Assembly: GCA_963971405.1 (NCBI GenBank)
Contig: OZ020487.1
Span: 25,963,371-26,027,370 of the forward strand
DNA from: Psococerastis gibbosa
Taxonomy: Eukaryota > Arthropoda > Insecta > Psocodea > Psocidae
DNA length: 64,000 nt
Reading direction: 5' to 3'
Part shown: positions 37,101-49,100 of the stretch, piece after piece
Layout: each line of letters starts with the position of its first letter
Numbering within the stretch: position 1 is the stretch's first letter
Notes under the pieces: model-generated
Database searches by the model: none
Told to the model about the DNA's origin: nothing
What the model saw: only the letters and a program-made list of their open reading frames with translations
Position numbers and translations under genes: made by a program

Positions 37101-40100
37101 TATTTGATAGAGATGTATAGCCTAAATAGTCAACATCAGATGTCTTCTGTCTAAACTCTCTAACTCTCATTTCTCTCATTAATAGTCTACTTTATATATA
37201 TTTTAATACAAACTGTTGAATGTTTGTTTTATTTTTATATGTTTATATTTGTTTATAGTACCGTATATATTTAATTTACCAAATAAGGGGAAATCAAAAT
37301 CATAATCGAGTATACTTTCAACCTACCGGTATGTGAATTATTTAATTATGAAATTGAATAAGTTAATATTTATAAGGTTAATTATCTTTTTGGCATGTAC
37401 TGAGTACTAATTACCCATATTGAAAGTATATTTTTTTCCCATAGATTTCTATTTTGACTGAACTGCCTCAACTATATTGTACTTCATTTTACTATCTGAT
37501 AATTCGTATTGTTGATCCCAAGTACAATACAATAATGTATTGTATATTTAACTGAGTGATATTCTAGCATAATATATATGTATCATTTATGTCTTAACTA
37601 TTAACCTTCTATCTACGAAACCGACAGCTGATAATGTATGGTTTCTTTCTGTACCGTGGTTCTGCAGGCCTACTATGGCGATTATTTTAATCTTAACCTG
37701 GGATTAAAAATGTAAACAATATAATTTTACAATGGAAAGTGCTATTCAAAATTGGTTTTTTTACCTTTTTAACACCAGGATTAAGCTAATACTAAACGGC
37801 ATAATGGGCCTGCTGGAGGGGGCACTATTTATTTTTTGCCTTGGCGCGGTAACTAAAAATTGACAATTCCCATTCGCAATTTTTCACTTTGCGGTGTCTG
37901 CCCCCCTCCCTTTTTCACCACCAATGATTATCAGTTTTATTTTACGATTACATTTACAAGAAATATGTTCTTGCACATTATGCCAATCCCGTACACTGAA
38001 GACTCAGCCGATTGAATATTTATCACTATAATTAGAGACAATATTGAGACAGTTCAGATTAAGTTTTTAGTTGAGTTTAATGAAACATTTTGGCTACCTA
38101 CACAAACAATACCATATATACCATATGTACATTACAACCTGGTAAAATAATATCATTTTGGTTTGTTTTTTTGTTTCTTTTTTTACCACACGCAGCTACT
38201 AATTTGCACTTGCTGCTTAATTAATGTAGGCCTCAGTGCCGGGTTTGGCTATGGGGCACTGTGGGCCCGGGCCCCAGGGCCCCCACAAAAATGGGGCCCC
38301 CACAAAACGAAAAAATACAAATAAAAAATTGAAAAAATTAAAAAAAATCAAAACAGATAACTTTTTAAATTTTCGCGGGAAATTCGAACGCATCGTGGCA
38401 TTAATGACTCATTTTTGATAAAAATTTAACAAAAAATGAAGTATGTCCACTCCTGCTCTGAAACCACGATTGTTTTGCTTCATTAAATACAAATTGAAAA
38501 TTTGAAATCAAATTTCTAAATTGAAACTACTTTTATCAGCACTTTCTGGTTGGTATATTGTTAAGGTAAGTAGCATAAGTTAATTCTTATATTAGAGGCG
38601 GAAGTACCTAATAGTTGTTCTTTATAAGATAAGGTCCTTATTTTTCGTATTCTGCGCCCATTTACCACAATTCACAGAACGCATCAAAACTTTGTAAGCC
38701 TATTAATTTTAATACGAAATGTGCCCAGCCACGTGGTCGCCACAAAATCGAGCACGTTATAAATATAAAATTCATTGGTCTAAAATGTTATATGTCATAA
38801 AATGTTATATTATAAGACGCATGATTCGGAATTTTGAGATGTTTTATACAAAAGGGGATAAAAAATAAAATGTATTCGATTTTGTGGTGACCACGTGGCT
38901 GCACATTTCATCTTAAGTAGGGCAATAGGAACAAGTGGACTAGATAATTAGGCTCTGGCTAGTGAGTTCTGAAAAAACTAATTTATTACAATTTTTATTT
39001 TTGATTCCGTAGTGAAATAATGGATCGTCACAAGGGAAAACGCGAATATGCAAGCGGCAGTGAAAAGCGGAAAATCGCAGCAGATAAAGAAAACAAAATT
39101 CAAGATGTTTTATCTAAAACGCGCCGTATAACGGATTTTGTAACAAAAATAGAGACGGGTCCATCTACTCCTAGTTCTACTTCTAATTTTGTTGAAATGA
39201 TGAGTGGTGATTCTGATTTTCCTGCATCTTCTCAAGTTATTGCTAGCCCTACCCAAGAGGTAAGAGTTTGACTTTAATTACTTAATTAAGGTGACCGCAA
39301 TCAAAAATTACCGACCCCACTCACCCCAGTAATTCTTATGGAATTAAAAATGGGGGACTCCTGTTAATTTACTGTATGAATTAAACCTACCTAAACTTGA
39401 GTCGGCCATGCCGAAAGGATTGTTTACAAAATTAATTACAACTGTAATTGTTTTACTTGTAGGCAGTAATTGATAACAATGACGAATCCGAAAATACTGC
39501 TGATGATGGATTTTGCAAAGAAAATGACGTGGGATTGTGGCCAGCAGTTCTTAGTCAACAACACATCGACTATTGGATCAAGAAAGGAAATTTGGAAACT
39601 CAGCATTGTAATGAAGATATTTTGAAAGAAAAAAGCTTGGGACAAGTAGATGCAGTGAAAAGAAGAAAATGCCATGCAAGTTTATTCCTTCGTCAAACTC
39701 AGGCAGGCAAGTCTATAAGCCGCTCTTGGTTATGTTTTTCACCTAGTACGGGGAAGCTATACTGCTTTTATTGTAAATTGCTCTGCAAATCAGCAAATCA
39801 GTTTTCAACTGAAGGGTTTGCTGACTGGAAGCATGCGTCTGAGCGTTTGAAAAGACATGAAACTACCGTAACGCATTTGCAAATAGTTTGCCAATTTAAG
39901 CATCTCTCAAACGAGGCAATGCGTATTGATCGTGAGTTGGCCACACAAGTGAAGGAGAGCATTGCTTATTGGCGAAACGTTCTAAACAGATTGATTTCCG
40001 TCATAATATTTCTTTCTGGACGAGGACTTGCCTTTCGAGGGGACAACGAAATTTTGGGATCAACCAAAAATGGCAATTATTTGGGAGTCCTTGAGCTAAT

Positions 40101-43100
40101 TGCACAATATGATCCGTTTTTAGTAGGCCACTTAGAGAAGCATGGAAATCGTGGCAGTGGTAGTGGCGGCGTTAACTACCTATCTGCCCACATTTGCGAA
40201 GAATTAATTGCGCTGATGTCCACCAAAGTTAGCGATGAAATAATTAAACGCTTAAAAGCCTGCAAATATTATTCGGTTTCGGTAGATTCAACAACTGACG
40301 AAGGCCATATAGATCAAATGACTGTGATTGTCAGGTATCTAGAAGAAAGCACACCAAAGGAAAGATTTCTTAGTTTTATGCCAAACCAAGGCCATAAAGC
40401 TAAAGAATTATTTGATGGCCTCAACAAAGTTTTAAAAAAGTTCGGCCTGGATTTGAAAGATATTCGTGGGCAGTCGTATGACAATGCTTCCGCTATGAGT
40501 GGAGAATATAGTGGTCTACGCACTTTGGTGCTAAATGAGAATCCTTTGGCTTTATGGGTTCCATGTTTCAATCATTCCCTCAACTTAGTGGGCACAAAAG
40601 CGATGGACTCCTGCTCCCAATCGAAATTATTTTTTAGCTTTCTTGAGCAAATTTATGTATTTTTTACAAGTTCCACAGCTCGGTTCAACGTCCTTTCAAA
40701 TGTTCTAAAAAGTGCTGCGAAGAAGTATGGCCACAACATACCAGTGCCCAAAAGAATCAGTTTAACCCGGTGGTCCTCAAGAGCGGAAGCTACTAATAGC
40801 CTAGTTTTGGGCTATAACGAAATACGAGAAGTCCTTAAAGATCTCTCCGAAGAAGATGTCCAAGCAAGTGGACTCTATTTGCAAATTACCACGTTGGAGA
40901 TAGCAATTTACGCTGTTCTTTGGAACGATATACTGGCAAGGGTGAATGCAGTAAACATCAATCTCCAGAATCCAAGAATCGACATTAATACTTCGATCAG
41001 TGTGATGGAGTCCCTTAAGATCTTCATTGGGGAATTTAGGGATTCTTTCCAAGAATATGAGAAAAAGGGTGTTGAATTGTGTGGGCACAATTCTTATAAA
41101 TCGGAAACTTTGCGGAAGCGGATCCGAAATGTGAGGCTAAATCCTTTGGATTATGGGAAAACTGAGGAAGCTGAATTCAGTCATAGCGAGAAATTCCGAA
41201 TCGAAAGTTTCATTCCCATAATTGACCAGTTTATGCAATCATTGGATCGGAGAATTTCAGCATATGAAGACATAAATAGGAAATTTGGATTTTTACAATA
41301 TTTAGAAAAAATAAGCCCTGATGATTTGAAAACTAGGGCAGAGAACCTGGTGAGTTGTTACACAGGTGACTTGGACGGTAACTTGTACTTCGAGCTAGTA
41401 CAGTTTCGTGAGTTTGTGAAATTATTTGTGATAGATGATGCACAAAAAAACAATATAATCGAAGAAAAACGTATCAGTTTTGAACGGTTCATGTACAATT
41501 TGATTTTAGAAAGAGGAGTAGCTGATAGCTTTCCCAATGTAGAAGTACTTTTGAAGATGTACTTAGTTATAATGAGTGGCAACATAAGCAGCGAGCGATC
41601 TTTTTCCGTACTAAAACACATAAAAAATCCTCGTCGCACCAGTTCTTCTGAAGCTCGGCTTAGCCATCTTTCAATGCTGAATATAAATCACGACATAGTG
41701 GCAGCGTTAAATTATGACGATATAATTGACAGTTTTGCTGTAATAAAGAGTCGAAGAGTGCATCTTTAAATAAATTAAAATTTTGTGTTTATAATTAGGT
41801 ACCTATTAATTTATTCCTTTTAAAAATACACCGCAGTGTCTACAGCTTTAGTTGAGTAGCCCTTAGGCTTGTATTGTACTATTGACTTGACTTTATATTA
41901 CTAAGAATCGCTTTTCTTTTTTATAATGATTTTGCAACCTGTGTCACCATTTTATAATTTATTGTGGGATATTCGTCTAAGGGGATTAGAAATTTCTCCC
42001 CGAGAAAGGGCCCCCACATAATTCGGGCCCACGGGCCCCCACAAGCCCAAACCCGGCACTGGTAGGCCTAACCCAGCTGTTTCTTCATTCTATTCGTTTG
42101 CGGAAGCAATTATAATTATTTTCTTTTCAGCTTTCTTGACTTAGCCTAAGATAATATTAATAGTAATCATTAGTGACTAAGATCTTGTCGTACCCTTGTT
42201 TAAATCCTACATCTAATGACATACTTATACCATTTATACGTTACCGTATATTATAAAATTAATATTGAATTTAAGGGGAAAAGGCGGCAACACTTCTAAT
42301 TAGGTACTGCATTATTTTTAACTTAAAAGAGCTGTGATATTTTCATCTGATGACAAACTTTTTATACCTTGCGCAAACTGTTTCTGTTTGGCTCACCTTT
42401 TTGTGGGGATTTTATTTAATGTTATTGAAACTAAGTACAGTATACACACCTACTGTACACCAACTTACGTCCTGATATTTAATGCTTAACTGGAATCAAA
42501 TTACACAATATTCAAGGTACCTCGTATTTTGGCGGCCGTTAATGATATATAGCCTAATGTTAATCAATATGGTGCAATATCAAACCATGACAAAGCTTTC
42601 GTTTGAAAATTAATACATCTGTTTTAGGCTACCTTTCGATTACGGTATAAACCATCATTAAATTTGTAGCCAGCCAATGTAGGCACTATTCCGGAACCTA
42701 CAATAACAATAGCATTGAGTAATTTTTCCAAAGTTGTATTGTGGTGTAATTTGATTCCAATATAAGTCTTACGGCACCTACCTATAGTGTTTTCTGGCAG
42801 TAAGCCTTCATTCTATGGTTTTACCAAGCTTTATGTCATATAGTTATGTTAATTGTACTAGAACTGTCTGCATATATTATATGATGTGTAGGTAACGTAA
42901 TTAAGCTGAAGACAGCATATTTCGATTCTTAAAAAAAAAAAAAACTAAATACCAGTAGTAGTCCGATAAATTGCCTGAAATAATCTACTGTATCCCACAG
43001 TCACCCAATGAAATCATTAACATAAACACGTGTCTGTAGATTCCGACAATAAGTTATAAGTAGGTAGTTAAATGTTGTGTAAATTATAATTAGCCCCTTC

Positions 43101-46100
43101 TTTCGCAGATAGCACTCAGCAAGGTTAAAGTGAGGTATAATACAATATTAAGAATTAGAAGAATATATAGTAATTAATTAAACCAATGATGGTACTGTAT
43201 GTGGTTAGCCTATACTTACATAAAAATTATTGTGTCTTATTGGGGAACGCGCCTCCAAGTCCTATATTAAATATATTTAATATAGCAGGTATAATTCACT
43301 CAAATAGATAACTATAGTATGTTACGATACTTCTATGTGAAAATTCACCTAACCTAGGAATAAAATTGGTGTAAATAAGTTACTTCTCAATAAATTCATA
43401 GTTTAAAAAATTGATATTTGAAAAGACACTTTTGGCGGCAACAATTATTACTGTGACTCTTACTCCAAAGGCATGGCATAGCCGGCTCCATTATTAAATG
43501 CATAATACTACAGCCTATATTTGGATTTTTGTCCACTCCAAAATATTTTTATTAATGCTGTGGCTGGAAGGCTGTTTTCTGTTGTGACTTGTGATTGGTT
43601 TAATTGCCCATCAAAAGAAATTACAGTAAGTAGGTAGTCTGGCCACGAATTGAAAGAAATGGAGCACTGTGTTTTTGCATTAATGAAATTGAAAGAAACA
43701 GTCGGCCAAATTCATAAAAAGACGCAGAAGCATACTCTTAACTGAATTGGAGCATATGCTTCTGCTTCTATTCATAACAATGAGCGAGCATTTTGAGTAG
43801 AATTTTTAGGAGTAAAACGTTTTTCTCCGTGAGTATTCATAAGGCTGTATTCATCATTATAAGCATTTCCTTGCGTCACTTTATGTTATTCGAGCTCTTG
43901 CTCATAGTCCAAGAGCTAATGATAATAAGTTAAAGTAAGATTGGTTATGAAAAAACGAACATGTTTGTTACCTCTTACTTCTACCTTTTGCTACACTCCT
44001 TATGTAAATACTTGTTACAAATTCGGCTGAATGTTTCACTCTTTTCCATTACTATTATTACACTATTGGCTTGTTAAAAATCTTGCTGAATGCAATCTCT
44101 TAGATAACCGGGACGTCGTCTAATATGGTTCTAGGCTAAAACATATAGTAATATGTATGTTAAATACGCCGCCACACAAAAATTCCCGCTTTAATGTGTT
44201 AAAACCGCTGTGAGCTGTTTACTGTGAACTTTGTTCTGCCAACGTAACGGTACATAAAGCTTGTTTTAATTTTTTACCAAAACTACCTATTTCTCGCCAT
44301 TAATGGTACCTATTTTTTATTCTTTACCAATGTTTCTAAACACATCATATTACACATGAAATTAGCATTGAACCATTTTTATTTAATTATTTTCTATCCG
44401 AAAAGGCGCTATGTTAAAGGTTAGTTTAATTGTTACATTTATGTTTGGAAACTTTCCCGGCCAATGATAGCTTCAAGTGTAAAAATTAATCAGCATCATT
44501 TATGATCAAGTTCATTTTATTCATCTGCACCCAGAGCACGAGGTATCAAGTTAAGGTTCAAAATTTAAGCAAAACAATTTTAGAACAGATGGCTACTTTG
44601 CATTCTAAAAATATTTTGTTTACATTTTTTACCCCGTTGACACGTGCTCAGGCAGCTGCTGCTGTATACCTACATGTTTTATCAACACAATTTATCACTG
44701 CGCATACCTACCTATGAATATTTACTGTAACCAATGCCAATGTAGTAGGCTAGTTTTTAATCATTTTTTAAGCTACTCCTTTACTTTTACTATTGTTTAT
44801 ATATTGTAGTTGTATATTATTATTATTTTTTGGAATTTTTATTTTATGTAATTGGTGTAAACCTGTATTGTACAATACAATTAAAATAAAATAAAAAAAT
44901 ACAGTAGGCCTCTTGCATAAACTAGTTAAGAGGATGTTGCCCTAGCTCTACAAAGTAAATACAATTAAATAACATGGAAAAGAATGCTTTAATTCATACG
45001 GAATTATTCCGCCAACCCAAATTTAGTGTAAAATTTTGAAGCGGTTTCGCCGTTGCGAAAGGTTCCTTTCTCTTTCTGTGCCATGCAAATTACAAATAAA
45101 ACATGTTCCTTTCTCCAATTAATATTTACGAAGATATCTGTACAATGAGGAGGTACTTGCATTAAATAACTTACTGTGTAGTGTCAACTGTATTGACTCT
45201 TTCATTTATTGACTCCCATTTGCAGAACTAATCCACAAAAATTAAGTTTCACACAGCGTTATAAATAAAGTCAATTCATTTCCTCCAAATTCTTCGAATA
45301 AAATCATGATACAACAACATACAAATCATGGGTACAGGCCTGTAGCCATGATTGTACCATTTCCATTTGAATGTTAAGCTATGACCACTTATTACTAGTT
45401 AGGGTAGGCACAAATTTAGTGGAATTCAGAATTTCGAAAAATTTCTAAGGCATGAAATTATTAGTAGTCACTGAAGAAACTTTCCATAAATGATGCGCAA
45501 TTGTAATAACTTGAAGCCTTTCTTTATGGCCCTATCTTTGAAAGAAATTTAAGTCTATGCATTAAGTTCCAGTGTAAGAACGCTTCTTTGCCTGTTTTGT
45601 CCTTTCAGTCAACACCTGCTTGATTACTTCCCTTAGAGGGTGTAGATGAGCACCACCATCACTCTTGTATATATCCATCATCACCTGTGTGCGACTGTCT
45701 TCTGTGTTGCGACTCCACCTCGACTGCATCTTCTAACCTGGATTGTATTTTTGCTTTGTCTGATCTGGACTCGTATCGATACAGAATATGGACTGTCTTG
45801 ACAATTTTGTAGTTGCCTGGTGCCAATTTGGCTTTTGCTCCTTATAAGAGACAGTTTATTATATTTTTGCCAACAACTGGCCCTAACTCATTACTATAAC
45901 CGAGTGGTTGGCGATTTAGGACAGAAATAATGAATTAACCGAGTTGTTTTGTTTATATCTATAGACCGAGATGTAAATATATTAGTGCTGGCATTTAATC
46001 CTAGGTGCTTGTAAAGGTCTAATTCATTAAAAATACGCTAGGTATACACAGCCTACTGTTGCTACCTCCATCAGCAACCACTTGTGCCACTTCTATCATT

Positions 46101-49100
46101 AACAATAAATTATATAGTACCGTGTTTTAATTTTGAAAATGCATTAGATGCTATAATTGTTCGATTGGCTTCACATAGATTTAACCAATCTGAAGAATTG
46201 GATAAAGGTTAGAAAGTGGTGACCGGCATTTTTACTGTCTTAAGTTTAGCAGCGGCCTTCAAGCAGCTAACCTGCGCGTAAATTGAATGAAAAAAATGAA
46301 AATTGGTTAGGAATTTATTTCAAATGATATATTATGTAGCATACTAAAATACCTACAGTACCAAATTAGGTACAGGGTACAGTAGACTATAACGCTAGTA
46401 ACCTGGGTTAGCAGATATAGTCTGTAACTGACATTTTATATGAGTTGCCTGAAATCAAAAGCAAAATTCTCAATTTTTAGATTTTGGCGCCATTTCATTG
46501 ATTGGCTGGTTGCGCATCTATCTGAATTTTGGTTGGAATTAAAACCAGCCTATTAAATTTGGTTTCAATATTGTCCATGGTAATCTAAAAAAGTTCTGTC
46601 GGACTATGTTTCCGCCCTTCCGCCATAATCAAAGTTTTGTCATTTTAGGAACAAAACCAGTTCTCTCCATTTTTTTCCCTCAAAATCTGGAAAACTATCC
46701 ATAGTTAGCACTATTTCTTTGGTAGGTTAATAAAACACTTCAAAGTGAAAGTGTTAATGATCAACTGATAACGCTGTAGACATCCACGTGTGAGAACAAC
46801 AGTTTTTCGCGGTTCATGAAAATGACTCATGGTGGAGAGTACGGCTTTTGATTTCAGGCAACTGATATAGCCTCAACTATCACCATTGGCCTCACTAATC
46901 ACTAACCATTCTTAGATTATGCCAATTGCCAGGTGTATTGCCCAGTATACCTTAAATGCCTTTCCACTTTTTGAACTCTTATCTACGCATCCACTTTAGC
47001 ATACTCACGCTGTATATTGCTTTCATTGCCTACTTGCATTTGTTTTTATGGTAACCTAACTTAAGACTGATGATATATCGCAATTAATTAACTTTCAATT
47101 AATTACTTCTATGCTTTATCGTTCTCGCTTATTTACAACTCGTATACTAATTAAGTAGCAGTTTTAGATCTAAAATGTAGACTAAAATTTCAGCTAAATA
47201 CTACTTCATTAGGTGCGTGGCATTATGTTCAGCCCTTTTATGAAGGGCCGTAAGCCACAGTTGCTTGTTCGACGTTTATTGGTTCTTATTTAAAAAAAAA
47301 TAAAGGGCACTGTATGGCGCAACCGCGGCAAAAGGAGTGGTATTTAGCTTCGAGAGTTAAATTAATTTGAAAGAACAAGAAAGACAAATACGCTTAGTTC
47401 AAGCATTTCAGCCAATTTTCTATACATTTTCACGACATCAATGCAGACCTAATTGTACATAAAACGAATGAAAATGTCAGTGCCACATTTTGTGACACTC
47501 GATGTGATTTTGATTTTATTTTTGTTTTAATTTGAATTTGCATGCCCTCACAACCAAACGGACTCTCCCGACGTTGCGTTGTTTGCATTAGTTGTATTGC
47601 TTTTCTCGTCCTGTGTTGTTTGTACGCGTAATGCAGCCCATTGCAATTATTTAAGAAAATGTCATTGGGTGTACCTATACCCACCAAATTATCAATTAAA
47701 TTACATTTCGACTGTCTATAAAATAAGCTCGCAGCTTAAATTTCCAAACGATTTTTTAAAAAAGTTACATTAAAAACGCCCGTAGCCCGTAGCGTATAGG
47801 CTGACAATACATATAGGCCTAATGCGATAAACAACAAACTTAATTAAAATGTACATATTAGGCTATGTACTCACTCTATTCTTTTGTAGATATTCATACT
47901 ATACATATAGCCTAAATCTTGCTCTTGCAAATTTGACTTAAGCCTTACATGTACTGTACATAATGTTACATATAAAAGTTGGTTGCGATGGACTTCCATT
48001 ATGCTCATAAATAGTTGCAATATTAAATATTAACGTTCGTGCATGTGTACAGTAGGTACATTCAAAAATGCGTGATTTGTTTAGGAAATGTTGGCCAGAG
48101 AAAAGGCTAAAGTGAGCGGCCGTGTGCAGATTCAAGTGTCATACTCAGATGACCGCAATGAGCTTTCGGTTGCCGTCTTGGCGGCAGATGATCTGGCTCT
48201 GCGTGAAGAAGGAACTCCACCAGAAGCCTTCGTTCAGTTGCGTCTCCTTCCATCTAGGTAAGCTTATTCCCTTCTGCTTCTGCAGCAATTGCATAAGAAG
48301 ATGTGACTACCCGGCATTCATTTTTTTTTTTTTTTTTTTTGCTAAGCTAACCAAAACAGCTTTAATATTCCTACAACTGACTAAACAAACACCTATCATT
48401 TGCAGCATTTACCGTGTCTTACAGTGGCGTATAATAGTATAATAGGGCGGCTGGGACGGATCCAGCCAGGGGGGGGGGGGTTGGTAGCGATGGGTCGAAA
48501 TAGAATAACCGATTTAGTGTCGATTAAATTATAACGTAATAAATTGAATTACAACAGACTTACTAAATTTTGGTTGGATAAGGGGGTAGCTACCCCCCCT
48601 GTACCATCCTTGAGCCCCCCCCTCATGAAATAGGAAAATGCAAGAAGTAATGCATAATTTTCCACATCTAATAGATTAATAGATGTTCGAGGAAACAGTG
48701 AACAGTAATCGGTTAGGAAGAAGTTGATAGCTAGATATGAACCTAATATTTTATATATACGCCACTGGTATCTTACCAAAATGGTTGCATGTGTAGTAGA
48801 CATATTGGGTTATGATTAGGTCCGTATGGATTTTTATAGGCCGGACCAAAAGTCAGTGAAGACCGACGTTGCTGAACCGACGCAGAATCCCATGTGGAAC
48901 GCGACTTTGGAGTTCAACAACGTCCCGGAAGATGACCTTATGGAACTAACTATAGAAGTTACATTATGGGACAATCAAATCAATAAAGAAGATGTCTTCC
49001 TAGGCAAGTGACCTCATAAAATTGCTAATATTTGACACAAAGCCGTGACCATATACAGATATGCAGGAGCACAACAGGATTGGTACTGCGATTATCACGT

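Larger units (their letters stand above)
34964..48084 (+). other. RIM intron of 13.1 kb
   Basis: Exons 10 and 11 both meet at phase 0, so no exon is required between them. Contents recognised: hairpin element 36227-36372, foldback 37664-37813, the hAT transposon 38234-42061, and a repeat fragment 44505-44660. The rest (34964-36226, 42070-44504, 44661-48084) shows no gene or known element. Confidence 0.65.

Noticed and set aside
39436-39675. Minus-strand frame over the hAT transposase
   Set aside because: Antisense shadow of the transposase coding exon; same for the other minus-strand frames in 40300-41640.
34964-48084. Additional RIM exons in the 13 kb intron
   Set aside because: Exons 10 and 11 join at phase 0 and I saw no splice-bounded frame with RIM-like sequence. 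Alternative exons cannot be fully excluded.
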